From contig CAZXLQ010000197.1 of NCBI GenBank assembly GCA_964641945.1, positions 1-10,062 on the forward strand: a stretch of 10,062 nucleotides of DNA. Direction: 5' to 3'. The translations under genes and the position numbers were made by a program. The stretch comes from JADIYM01 sp964641945 (GTDB taxonomy: Bacteria; Acidobacteriota; Blastocatellia; UBA7656; JADIYM01). The notes under the pieces are model-generated. The model saw only the letters and a list, made by a program, of their open reading frames with translations, made no database searches and was not told the DNA's origin. Shown piece after piece: positions 1 through 6,934 of this stretch (the stretch's first letter is position 1; each line of letters starts with the position of its first letter).

Positions 1-2
1 AC

Positions 3-80
3 GCCTCCGACATCCCCGAGCGCAAGGTGATCATGCACAAGGCGGTCGGCACGCTGGGCCGTATCAACGCACACGGATAG
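3..80 (+). CDS. C-terminal end of a truncated gene, product unknown
   Basis: Reading in frame from base 3 gives about 25 residues ending in ...TLGRINAHG and a TAG stop at 78-80. Nearly every codon ends in G or C, as in the confident genes of this window, and the other two forward frames give a stop or an implausible peptide, so this is probably the tail of a real gene that begins upstream. The residues are too few to name a family. It converges on the minus-strand gene ending at 99, leaving only 18 bp between the two stops and no visible terminator hairpin. Confidence 0.45.
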   Translation, partial: ASDIPERKVIMHKAVGTLGRINAHG

Positions 81-98
81 TCCGTCGTGACTGGCCCT

Positions 99-890
99 TC
101 ACCCCATCGCGCGGACGGCTTCCAGAAAGGCCGCTTCATCCGACATCGATGGGTCCTCGCCACTGAACGTACCGACGAGTCGATCGCCTTCGGGCCGTTC
201 CCACAGCATAAACGCCTGTCCATTCCGAAGCTCGAACACGGTGCCAAGCATCAGATCGTTGCCCTCGTGCACCTCTCTCAGAAAGATGACGTACCGGCCA
301 TGCAGATCGAGTGGGTGTGGAATCATCGACCCGGAGAAGCCCCACGAGATGATCTGCCCGGAGCGCCGGCGAAGGACGCCTCCCATTCGATCGACGGCTA
401 CCGTACGGTCGAACATCCGGACTTGACCACCGGCCGACTTGAAGACTTCCTCGACCTCGAGCTCGTATTCGGTGTATATCGCGGTCCTGTTGGAACTGAG
501 GTACGGCTGCACGGCGCGCACCGTCCCGAGTACTACCGTTCCATAGGCACCCTCCGGCAGAGCCCGACGACGACCACCTCCGGAGCAGGCGATCGTCTCC
601 ATGAAAGTGCCCGGTTCGAGCGTCGTGAGGTCTCGTCCGTCAGGGTCGTCATAACGCCGGTTCTTCGCCTCACGTGCCGCCCGCTCGACCGGATCCAGCG
701 GTTCGGGCGCCTCGTCGATGGCACTCCTCTCAATTTCCTGCCACCAGCCGTCCTCTCCAGAAGTCTCGCGCTCGTGAGCACTCCGGACCTCCGGCACCGG
801 CGGAGGCTCGTCGACAGGCGCCGCACCCGCTGGCCCCGTTACAACCAGACCGCAAGCGAGGGCGACACCACACGTGAAAGTTCTGAACAC
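99..890 (-). CDS. Secreted protein of unknown function with N-terminal signal peptide
   Basis: A 263-residue protein with GTG start at 890, chosen because GGAGGTG lies about 5 bases upstream on the minus strand. Residues 1-24 form a classic Sec signal (hydrophobic stretch, then AGA-AP). An acidic, proline-rich linker follows (about 25-90). Residues 95-230 look like a beta-rich globular domain, with alternating segments such as YGTVVLGTVRAVQPYLSS and TEYELEVEEVF and a single cysteine at 102. Runs like GRYVIFLRE resemble secreted proteins that I associate with Acidobacteria-type genomes, but I cannot name a family and no catalytic motif is visible. It is the last gene of a minus-strand cluster, 48 bp after the aspartyl protease gene, so co-transcription is likely. 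It is probably periplasmic or extracellular. The gene call is strong; the function is unknown. Confidence 0.85.
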   Translation of the reverse strand: MFRTFTCGVALACGLVVTGPAGAAPVDEPPPVPEVRSAHERETSGEDGWWQEIERSAIDEAPEPLDPVERAAREAKNRRYDDPDGRDLTTLEPGTFMETIACSGGGRRRALPEGAYGTVVLGTVRAVQPYLSSNRTAIYTEYELEVEEVFKSAGGQVRMFDRTVAVDRMGGVLRRRSGQIISWGFSGSMIPHPLDLHGRYVIFLREVHEGNDLMLGTVFELRNGQAFMLWERPEGDRLVGTFSGEDPSMSDEAAFLEAVRAMG

Positions 891-938
891 AGTGCACCTC
901 CACCGACCCCAGAGGCAGAATACACCGTCAACCCGTTT

Positions 939-1874
939 TCACCGCAGGGCGAATCGAATCAGCCGGGCGCGCGGGTCGAACGAAACAACGAACGGCCTTA
1001 GCAGGTCCCGCCCCAGAAGGATCGGCGTACCTGGAGCGACCCCGGTCAACACGTCGGTCGGCACATTCTCGAGCACCATCCCTCCAAGCACGACGCGCGC
1101 AACGGTCGTGCGTCGTCCCGTGACGGTGCCGCCTCCGACGTCTCGCACAGTTGCACCTTCATCCGGTTCGCCGTCGACGACTCCGAAAGTACGCAGCTCA
1201 ACTGGTCCCAGCGCGAGTCCAAATTTCGATCCCGTGTCGAGGAGGCCGGTCCGTCCGCCGTCGAGTGCAACGAACGGGCGTCGTGAATCTGCACGCATCA
1301 GCCACCCTGTAACGGTGCCACCCTCCGGAACGTCGTCCTTCGCGATCGGATACGCCACCGGATCGAACGCCCTCAGCGAGCCCCTCGGAAAATCCATCGT
1401 GAACCCGAGCGGCCAGAACGCGTGGGACGGATCGAGCAGTCCGTCGACGCCAGCCGGCAACCCATCCGAGATCGTCACGGCCACGGCCCTCGGGAGGCGA
1501 TTCGTCGGCGAGCCCGCCGCGAGCTCCGCCGGGGCCGACTCGTACGCCTTCGCAACGCGCCCGCTCAGTCCGGCAATCGACATGGAACGCAGCACCTCGA
1601 GTCGCGCCTCGCTGGCCACACGCTTCGAGACGACCGTCATACCTGCGCCCGTGTCGATCGCGAACGAAAACGGGCCTGCAGAATTCACCCACACACTGGC
1701 GACGAACCCGCGCTCGTCCTCGCGAAACGACACGTCGCGCGGAACGACAACCCGCACCACACGGCGCGCCGACGGCAGCGAGCCAGTCGAAACTCCCGGG
1801 ACAGCCGCGAAACTCGCGACCGTCCCGAGAAGGATCGTTATCGCACGGACCCGTCGTGACAACAGCCGGCTCAT
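939..1874 (-). CDS. Exported retropepsin-like aspartyl protease with two DTG motifs
   Basis: A 311-residue protein; ATG at 1874 preceded by GGAAG about 6 bases upstream. Residues 5-25 are hydrophobic after an arginine-rich start and should act as a signal peptide or anchor. The protein contains two similar halves. The first has FAIDTGAGMTVVS (Asp74) and later GVDGLLDPSHAFWPLGF. The second has TGLLDTGSKFGLAL (Asp213) and later PILLGRDLLRPFVVSFD. A DTG triad followed by a hydrophobic-Gly strand and a closing LD...RG/RL segment is the signature of bacterial single-domain aspartyl proteases, which normally dimerise. Here the duplication suggests an internal pseudo-dimer with one aspartate per half. 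Substrate unknown; likely cell-envelope or periplasmic proteins. It lies between the glycine-zipper gene (27 bp upstream) and the secreted-protein gene (48 bp downstream). The fold assignment is solid; activity of the second half is inference. Confidence 0.85.
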   Translation of the reverse strand: MSRLLSRRVRAITILLGTVASFAAVPGVSTGSLPSARRVVRVVVPRDVSFREDERGFVASVWVNSAGPFSFAIDTGAGMTVVSKRVASEARLEVLRSMSIAGLSGRVAKAYESAPAELAAGSPTNRLPRAVAVTISDGLPAGVDGLLDPSHAFWPLGFTMDFPRGSLRAFDPVAYPIAKDDVPEGGTVTGWLMRADSRRPFVALDGGRTGLLDTGSKFGLALGPVELRTFGVVDGEPDEGATVRDVGGGTVTGRRTTVARVVLGGMVLENVPTDVLTGVAPGTPILLGRDLLRPFVVSFDPRARLIRFALR

Positions 1875-1901
1875 TGCATTCTTCCGAGTCTCGAGCGTTC
1901 G

Positions 1902-2438
1902 CTAACGGTCGTAGCGGTTGGATCGGTCGCGAAGACCGTACGTGTAGAGCGCCGAACCACCGGCGCCGACGCCAGCGCCGATCAGCGCGCCCTTCTTGCC
2001 ACCGGTCCCGGCGCCGATTGCCGTGCCGAGTGCCGTTCCGATACCGACCGTGAGGATGTCACGGTGACGACTCCAGAATGAGCGCTTCTGCGGCGCCGCA
2101 TACGCAACCCCGGGCTGTCCGCCCGACTGCGCCGAATAGTCGTAGTAGACGCGCCGCGGGGCGCGTCCGCTTCGTGCCGACGAAGCGCGTGCAGCCGATG
2201 CCGTGGGGTCAGCCGAGGTTTCGCGCACCGTCTCAATCGCCGTGAGCGCCGCGATGCGTGCTACCTGATCTATCTGTGCATTCGTGAGGGCAGGAGGAGC
2301 GGGAGCCGTGGACAGTGACGGCGCCGTCGGGCTGGCCTGGGCCTGCGCCGTCCGTGAGTTCATCAGCGATGCGCCGCCGACTCCGCCGATTAGCGCAGCG
2401 AGGACCGCAATCGCAACGATGTTCCAGTTGCTGTTCAT
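1902..2438 (-). CDS. Membrane-anchored glycine-zipper protein
   Basis: A 178-residue protein. The frame is open further upstream, but ATG at 2438 is preferred because GGAGGA lies 9 bases before it and the protein then begins with a short polar segment and a transmembrane or signal helix (residues 6-25, IVAIAVLAALIGGVGGASLM). A low-complexity Ala/Ser/Pro/Thr linker follows (29-95), then Tyr-rich RRVYYDYSAQSGG. A C-terminal glycine zipper (about 130-163) has Gly at regular spacing in GIGTALGTAIGAGTGG and ALIGAGVGAGG, like the YMGG/Rick-17kDa/OmpA-associated glycine-zipper families. Such segments pack against or insert into membranes, and the role is usually structural. It is the promoter-proximal gene of a three-gene minus-strand cluster, 27 bp before the aspartyl protease gene. 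No enzymatic motif is seen. It could alternatively be a secreted surface protein if the N-terminus is cleaved after AQA. Confidence 0.8.
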   Translation of the reverse strand: MNSNWNIVAIAVLAALIGGVGGASLMNSRTAQAQASPTAPSLSTAPAPPALTNAQIDQVARIAALTAIETVRETSADPTASAARASSARSGRAPRRVYYDYSAQSGGQPGVAYAAPQKRSFWSRHRDILTVGIGTALGTAIGAGTGGKKGALIGAGVGAGGSALYTYGLRDRSNRYDR

Positions 2439-2725
2439 GAGCTGGATTCCTCCGGGTTGTAGTTTGGACATTGCCAACGACAGCAATACCTGTGCCCGGA
2501 AATCCCCATTTCACGACAACTGCTTTACACTGAACACTTGCGGGCCATTCGACCAGGGCCGTCGAGCGCAGGTGATGGCCCATTTCGTGGCCGCATGCAC
2601 CAGATGGTGTAGTCGTGATCCCGCGCCGACTCTCCGTTCCAGTCCGGCCGATGAAGCACGACTTTCAGCATCCCGTATCATGTCGCCCGAACGAGCGAGA
2701 CAACCGAACAGGAGAGGACCGCACC
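2439..2725. promoter_or_regulatory. Divergent intergenic region with presumed promoters for both flanking units
   Basis: These 287 bp separate the minus-strand glycine-zipper cluster from the plus-strand hydrolase gene, so promoters for both should lie here. It is less GC-rich than its surroundings near 2460-2540. I see no convincing paired -35/-10 boxes; TATCAT at 2676-2681 is a possible -10 for the hydrolase but lacks a good -35. A 7-bp inverted repeat (GGGCCAT 2542-2548, ATGGCCC 2575-2581) is present, of unknown significance. The ribosome binding sites are clear: GGAGGA before the glycine-zipper ATG (minus strand) and AGGAGAGG at about 2710-2717 before the hydrolase ATG. Confidence 0.4.
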
Positions 2726-3595
2726 ATGGACAAGTCCATACTCGATCTCTACGACGAATACACGCACGCTCCACTTCCGCGACGCGTGTTCCTCGAGCGC
2801 CTGGTGCGCCTGACCGGCAGCGCGGCCGCCGCCGCCGCGATTCTGCCGATGCTCGAGGTGCGGTCGGTCAGCGCAAGCGTCGTTGCTCCGGACGACCCGC
2901 GCCTCGCCTCGGAGCGCGTCACGTATCAGGGCGTTACCGGTGACATCAAGGGCTATCTCGTTCGGCCCAGGCCGGCGGTGAAGAAGTCGCCGAAGCTCCC
3001 GGCGGTCATCGTGATTCACGAGAATCGCGGCCTGACCCCGCACATCGAGGACGTGACGCGCCGTTTCGCGCTCGAGGGCTTCCTCGCTCTCGGCGTCGAC
3101 ATGCTTTCGCCGGTAGGCGGAACCCCTGCCAACGAAGACGCCGCTCGCGAGCTCTTCACCAAGCTCGACCCCGTGCAGACGGTCCAGAACCTCTCTGCGG
3201 CCGTCACGTTCCTCGAGAAACACCCGAACGGGAACAAGCGAGTCGGAGCCGTCGGCTTCTGCTGGGGCGGAGGCATGGTCGGCGAGCTCGCCGTGAACGC
3301 GCCGGCGCTCGATGCCGGCGTCGTCTACTACGGCCGTCAGCCCAAGGCGGCGGACGTGCCGAAGATCGTCGCCCCGCTGATGCTGCACTATGCGTCGCTC
3401 GATACCAGGATCAACGAGGGCATTCCGGCTTTCGAGGCGGCCCTCAAGTCAGCAAAGAAGGCATACACGCTGCACATGTACGAAGGCGTCAATCACGCCT
3501 TCAACAACGATTCGTCGGCGGCGCGTTACAACAAGGAGGCGGCGGATCTCGCGTGGTCTCGAACTGTGGCTTTTTTCAAGGGAAAGCTGAGCTGA
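2726..3595 (+). CDS. Dienelactone hydrolase family protein, exported (Tat-like signal)
   Basis: A 289-residue alpha/beta hydrolase. ATG at 2726 is chosen over longer open sequence because AGGAGAGG sits 8 bases upstream and the N-terminus MDKSILDLYDEYTHAPLPRR matches the style of this subfamily. PRRVFLERL followed by a hydrophobic Ala-rich stretch (about 29-52) looks like a twin-arginine signal, so the enzyme is probably folded in the cytoplasm and exported. The catalytic residues of the family are all visible: nucleophile Cys179 in GFCWGG, Asp226 in SLDTRIN, His257 in NHAFNN, and Glu99 in HENRG, equivalent to the glutamate that activates the cysteine in classical dienelactone hydrolase. Family members hydrolyse dienelactones or other small esters, and the natural substrate cannot be told here. 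No aromatic-degradation genes are nearby, so a chlorocatechol role is not supported. It is monocistronic in view, divergent from the glycine-zipper cluster. Confidence 0.93.
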   Translation: MDKSILDLYDEYTHAPLPRRVFLERLVRLTGSAAAAAAILPMLEVRSVSASVVAPDDPRLASERVTYQGVTGDIKGYLVRPRPAVKKSPKLPAVIVIHENRGLTPHIEDVTRRFALEGFLALGVDMLSPVGGTPANEDAARELFTKLDPVQTVQNLSAAVTFLEKHPNGNKRVGAVGFCWGGGMVGELAVNAPALDAGVVYYGRQPKAADVPKIVAPLMLHYASLDTRINEGIPAFEAALKSAKKAYTLHMYEGVNHAFNNDSSAARYNKEAADLAWSRTVAFFKGKLS

Positions 3596-3606
3596 GGGAA
3601 CCGGGC

Positions 3607-3633
3607 CGCGTTCTGACGTCCGTCGAGAACGCG
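3607..3633 (+). terminator. Hairpin just after the hydrolase gene, possible terminator
   Basis: Perfect 8-bp arms CGCGTTCT (3607-3614) and AGAACGCG (3626-3633) with an 11-base loop, starting 11 bases after the hydrolase stop codon. There is no T-tract, so it is not a canonical intrinsic terminator; it may stall or protect the 3' end of the transcript. Confidence 0.4.
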
Positions 3634-3659
3634 TGACGTTCGAACTGAGCGCCCAGCAC

Positions 3660-4064
3660 GGCCGGCCGCTCGCTCGCGGTTCCGGGTCGGCTTGCGGAAA
3701 ACGGGGACCGCTCTACCTACCGCACGTCACAGAACCGCGAACGCAGTGNNNNNNNNNNGGTTGGCGGGTGGGTTGGGGTCCGCGGGGTCCCGCACTCCCA
3801 CCCCCCGTGCCCTTACCCCCCATCGCCCAATGCGGCCGGCCTCGCATCTCCCGCCCGGTAGTCGAACCGCACTCCCTATCCAATTGCGTCCGCCACCATC
3901 AGCTCGAGCGCTCGGTCGGTCCATCATTGCAGAGCGCTCACGTCGGTAGTGGCGGACGCAGGCGGGGATCGGGCGTGCGATGCGGCCACAGGGCGGGAGG
4001 TGAACGGCCGGCCGCTCACTGCGTTCGCGGTTCTGGGACGTGCGGTTGGGAGGGCAGTCCCCGT
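3660..4064. repeat. Array of nested imperfect inverted repeats (hairpin elements), interrupted by an assembly gap
   Basis: No gene is supported between 3596 and 4088. Instead, 3701-3748 reads as the reverse complement of 4017-4064 with 5 mismatches in 48 positions; the best part is 3720-3748 against 4017-4045, 28 of 29. A second palindrome lies between them: 3832-3900 against 3949-4018 (about 70% complementary), with perfect 12-bp inner arms TGCGTCCGCCAC (3885-3896) and GTGGCGGACGCA (3949-3960). The sequence at 3661-3696 also pairs imperfectly with 3720-3742. A GGCCGGCC core appears at 3662, 3834 and 4006 (approximate positions), in units of alternating orientation. This is the organisation of REP/BIME-like or miniature non-autonomous elements. 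No target-site duplication could be defined, and the array ends just before the stop codon of the Hsp70-like gene. Confidence 0.75.
3749..3758. other. Assembly gap (10 Ns)
   Basis: Ten consecutive N bases inside the hairpin array. A run of exactly 10 suggests a scaffolding gap of unknown true length rather than ten ambiguous bases. It falls directly after the end of an inverted-repeat arm, so the missing sequence is probably another repeat arm that could not be assembled. Confidence 0.95.
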
Positions 4065-4088
4065 CTGCATGGTGGTCTCAAGGCTCCG

Positions 4089-6437
4089 TCACGCCGAAGC
4101 GAGGCAGTCCGGAAGCACGCCGCGCTCGACGATTCCAATTCCCTTCCGCTGCGACAGCGCCCGGCGAACCTCCTTTGCCCGATCGACGAGGCCGGCGTCA
4201 CCCTTCAACACCGCCGCCGCCTCGAACCAGTGCAACTCGAACGAATCTAGCGTCGTGACGGGCGCAAACTCGTGAAACGCCCGTTCGAGCGCTCGATCGC
4301 GTGTCGCAGCGTCACCCGCCGCATTCGCGATACTCGCCTTGAGCGCGTAATACGGACCCTCGGGACTGCGGTCGATGGCCGCGTTGACGTGAATCCGCGC
4401 CTCGTCGAGCAGATCCTGCCGGAACTTCGAAAGCGCCAGGTTGAACAGCGGTGACGACATCGCGGAATCGGCTTCAGCCGCCTGCAGGTAGAACTTTTCC
4501 TGCGATTCCCTGTCTCCAAGATCGCCGGCGACCAGGCCCATCTTGAAGAGGATCCATCCGCTCGGCCGCCCGAGCTTCCGAAGGGCACGCCGATAGCGAT
4601 CGAGCGCCTTCTCGCGGTGTCCGATCTCGGCGTAGTCCGAGCCGAGCGTCGTCAGCCGCGACACGATCTCGCTCGCCGGAACGGATTCCGACTCGAGCTG
4701 CCGCTCTGTCTGCTCGATCCGGAGACGGACTTCGCCCGGGTTGACCACATGCGTTATGGGATTTTCGATTCGAACCGCGAGCGGCTCCTGCGCGTCATCG
4801 TCGGTCGAGACGCGCAGGTGGAGCTGACGATTCTCGTCGAGTCGTGATTCGACCCTCAGCGGTTGCCCGGCCGTGCACGATGGCGGCATGTCCCAGTACC
4901 TCACGTCGAGCAGCGTGCTGTCGATGCCCGACACGACCTCGATACGCATCTCGACGGGGCCGTGGGCACGCGCCGCCGGAACCGCAAGCACGCACGGCCG
5001 TGACCACCCTCCGTCGCTCGGATACGGCAGGTCGACGCCCTTCGGAATCACCTCGGCGAGACCGGACGAAGTCCTCAACGAGATGCTCTCGAGCGTTACA
5101 GGCCTGACGATGCCTTCGCCGAAGAGCGCCAGCGACAGCGCGTGATAGGCCGCGCCGCGCGCGACGGCCGTCTGCACCGACATCGCGTCGTCGTAACGGA
5201 TCACCTTTGCCCGCGGGAATGCGTCACCGATCGCCGAGACGACCTGCGGGATGAGCGAGCTGCCGCCTGCCAGCATCACGAAGTCGATGTCGTCGGCCGA
5301 GAGTCCGGTCCGATCGAACGCGTCCCAGATCGGCGCGAAGATCGAGAGTTCGACCCGGTACTCCGAGTTGGATCCGAAAAGCGGATCGCGCTCGAGGAAC
5401 GGTTCCAGAAGTGATTCGAACTCCTCGAGCGTTAGCGTCGGATTCTTGAGGCGAAGCTCCCGATCCTCGAGCGGAATCCGCACGGTCTTGTGAATCGTCG
5501 CCGATGCGGCGCCGCTGGTCGATGTCAACTCGACCTTCAAAGCCTCGGCGACGGCGAGCAGCGCGGGCTCCGCGTGGTTGCGCTTGTCGTCGAACGTGAG
5601 TGCGTGAGGCGTGAGCCCGTTCTGTTCGACGAGCTGTGGAACGAGTGCCTCGTAGACGATGGCGCGATCGATGTCGCCGCCGCCGAGCCGGTGATATCGC
5701 GATACGGCCAAGGGAGTTATCCTCGGCCGGCATCGCGGCGGGGCGACGACCTGGAAGATGGCGACGTCGCACGTCCCTCCACCGAAGTCGAACACGAGCA
5801 CTCGGCCGGCGCCACGACTGACGAACGGCTCTCCGTCCGCAGACACGAACTTGTCGATGAAGACCGCAACCGGTTCATCGAGTAGGTCGCCCGGTTCGAG
5901 GTGCAGTCCCGCGAGCTCCGCGGCGCGAATGGTCTCGGCACGCTGCGCCGTCTGAAACGAAGCCGGCACGGTCACAACCACCCGTGCAGCGCCTTCGGCG
6001 ACGGTTGCCTCGCCGTGGAGCGTGCCGAGTATGTGGCCGCCAATCTCGGCCGGGCTCCGGAATCCGGGCGGAGCCTTGAAGTACACCTTTCCCAGGCCGA
6101 TGTCGTTCTTCGTCTCGTAGAAGATCGTCGCCTGTTCCTCCAGGTTGAGCTCGGCCGGGGCGAATCGCATACGCGCGGCGGCGTGCCCGACTACCGGCCT
6201 GTCGTTGACGACGGCGACCACTGACGGCACGAGCGCTCCCGCCACTATTTCGCCGAAGCAGTCCTGCTCGACGACGATCTCTCCGGGGATGTCGATCTCC
6301 GGCTCGTCCGGATCGAATATGGCATCGCAGACCGTCGAGTTCGTGGTTCCAAGATCGATTCCGAGCACCCGAACGGTCCCGCGCGGCAGCGGATTCCGAC
6401 CGTGCGCCGCCGGCTCCAGCAATTGAATTCGCGGCAT
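4089..6437 (-). CDS. Hsp70 family protein with C-terminal TPR-like region
   Basis: A 782-residue protein; ATG at 6437 with GGAGAGG about 9 bases upstream. The Hsp70 nucleotide-binding domain spans about 22-435: phosphate-1 loop VLGIDLGTTNS (24-34), VVVTVPASFQTAQR (153-166), DEPVAV (187-192), phosphate-2 FDFGGGTCDVAIF (216-228), and the adenosine motif VMLAGGSSLIPQV (387-399) ending in ARGAAYHAL. A beta-type segment resembling the start of the Hsp70 substrate-binding domain follows (about 446-565, LRTSSGLAEVIPKGVDLPYP). The usual alpha-helical lid is absent. It is replaced by a helical region (about 570-765) with TPR-like repeats, including YAEIGHREKALDRYRRAL, FNLALSKFRQDLLDEARIHVNAAI and the following ALKASIANAAGDAATRDRALERAF. 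The first 21 residues precede the fold. ATPase-driven binding of protein partners is expected, in the cytoplasm (no signal or TM). No DnaJ or GrpE gene is in the window. This is not housekeeping DnaK. Confidence 0.92.
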   Translation of the reverse strand: MPRIQLLEPAAHGRNPLPRGTVRVLGIDLGTTNSTVCDAIFDPDEPEIDIPGEIVVEQDCFGEIVAGALVPSVVAVVNDRPVVGHAAARMRFAPAELNLEEQATIFYETKNDIGLGKVYFKAPPGFRSPAEIGGHILGTLHGEATVAEGAARVVVTVPASFQTAQRAETIRAAELAGLHLEPGDLLDEPVAVFIDKFVSADGEPFVSRGAGRVLVFDFGGGTCDVAIFQVVAPPRCRPRITPLAVSRYHRLGGGDIDRAIVYEALVPQLVEQNGLTPHALTFDDKRNHAEPALLAVAEALKVELTSTSGAASATIHKTVRIPLEDRELRLKNPTLTLEEFESLLEPFLERDPLFGSNSEYRVELSIFAPIWDAFDRTGLSADDIDFVMLAGGSSLIPQVVSAIGDAFPRAKVIRYDDAMSVQTAVARGAAYHALSLALFGEGIVRPVTLESISLRTSSGLAEVIPKGVDLPYPSDGGWSRPCVLAVPAARAHGPVEMRIEVVSGIDSTLLDVRYWDMPPSCTAGQPLRVESRLDENRQLHLRVSTDDDAQEPLAVRIENPITHVVNPGEVRLRIEQTERQLESESVPASEIVSRLTTLGSDYAEIGHREKALDRYRRALRKLGRPSGWILFKMGLVAGDLGDRESQEKFYLQAAEADSAMSSPLFNLALSKFRQDLLDEARIHVNAAIDRSPEGPYYALKASIANAAGDAATRDRALERAFHEFAPVTTLDSFELHWFEAAAVLKGDAGLVDRAKEVRRALSQRKGIGIVERGVLPDCLASA

Positions 6438-6540
6438 TTCTGGCTACCTCTCCTTCCTGTGGTGTTCCCAACTCACCAGCGTTTGTGAAGAAGGGTAGAG
6501 AGGTTGGTAGGACACGGAGCGGGGTAGCAGTATCTTCTGG

Positions 6541-6566
6541 CGGGTTGGTGTCTCCACACCGACCCG
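6541..6566. repeat. Strong 11-bp stem, 4-base loop hairpin
   Basis: CGGGTTGGTGT (6541-6551) pairs with ACACCGACCCG (6556-6566) around the loop CTCC: ten Watson-Crick pairs and one G-T. There is no T-run on either side, so it is not a canonical terminator. It lies about 100 bases upstream of the Hsp70-like start codon, so it may be in that gene's leader or its promoter region, or may serve as an operator-like site. Confidence 0.6.
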
Positions 6567-6635
6567 TGCTGAACGAAACCTCTGCGCGTCAGGTGGCAAG
6601 CGCACCCGACCACCGGGTTATCCCGCCTCCAATGC

Positions 6636-6759
6636 GACCCGCTCGCTATCGCTCGCGGTACTGATCCTGCACCGACATACTTCTCGACATGGCGGACGCG
6701 ACCTGGAGGGCAGATTCCGGCGACGGAGGATCAGTACCGCGAGGGGTAGGTATCGAGGC
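6636..6759. repeat. REP-like palindromic element, copy A
   Basis: The left arm 6636-6667 (GACCCGCTCGCT... to ...GTACTGATCC) and right arm beginning GGATCAGTACCGCGAG at 6728 have a perfect 16-bp inverted repeat (6652-6667 with 6728-6743). The outer halves of the arms pair poorly (about 9 of 16). The 60-base interior (6668-6727) closely matches the interior of copy B, so this is a discrete mobile or amplified unit and not a chance hairpin. No coding capacity. Confidence 0.75.
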
Positions 6760-6790
6760 ACGTGATCTCATTCGAAGCGACGCCGTAACT

Positions 6791-6904
6791 ACCCGCTCGC
6801 TCGCGGTACTGATCCTGCCACGACCTGCATGTCGACATGGCGGAGCCATGTGAAGGGCAGTTCCGGCGACGGAGGATCAGTACCGCGAGCGGTAGCGAGC
6901 GGGT
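6791..6904. repeat. REP-like palindromic element, copy B
   Basis: The same element as copy A, 31 bp further on and in the same orientation. Its 25-base left arm (6791-6815) is the exact reverse complement of the 31-base right arm (6874-6904) apart from a 6-base gap (GTAGCG) in the left arm. The 58-base interior (6816-6873) matches copy A's and contains a perfect 12-bp palindrome, CATGTCGACATG (6828-6839). Its right end lies 30 bp from the stop codon of the WYL regulator gene. Confidence 0.78.
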
Positions 6905-6934
6905 TCCCCTTCCACCGGCACAGCGGCAATCCGC

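Larger units (their letters stand above)
6438..6934. other. Gene-free 497-bp intergenic region with hairpin and palindromic repeats
   Basis: The region lies between the 5' end of the Hsp70-like gene and the 3' end of the WYL regulator gene, both on the minus strand. Short open frames here run through repeat sequence in several frames and have no credible start or composition, so I support no gene. It holds the hairpin at 6541-6566 and two palindromic elements at 6636-6759 and 6791-6904 (described separately). The promoter of the Hsp70-like gene should lie at its left end; no clear sigma-70 boxes, CIRCE element or sigma-32 boxes were found. Confidence 0.7.

Noticed and set aside
87..1001. Long plus-strand open frame opposite the secreted-protein gene
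   Set aside because: It lies antisense to a gene with a signal peptide, a good ribosome site and sensible codon use; its own translation is rich in Arg/Pro/His, typical of a high-GC shadow frame.
874..1905. 343-residue plus-strand open frame opposite the aspartyl protease
   Set aside because: Ser/Thr/Arg-rich low-complexity translation with no domain; the minus strand encodes clear DTG motifs.
3633..4275. Possible small genes around the assembly gap
   Set aside because: Open frames here run through the inverted repeats and the Ns, have no ribosome sites, and change composition at the repeat boundaries.
4089..6437. Housekeeping DnaK
   Set aside because: The protein is longer, lacks the helical lid and C-terminal tail, has a divergent substrate segment and a TPR-like end, and has no grpE or dnaJ neighbour.
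6438..6560. CIRCE or sigma-32 heat-shock promoter for the Hsp70-like gene
   Set aside because: No TTAGCACTC/GAGTGCTAA repeat and no recognisable sigma-32 boxes on the minus strand.
6636..6904. CRISPR array
   Set aside because: Only two long palindromic units of about 115-124 bp with matching interiors; no short direct repeats with unique spacers and no cas genes.
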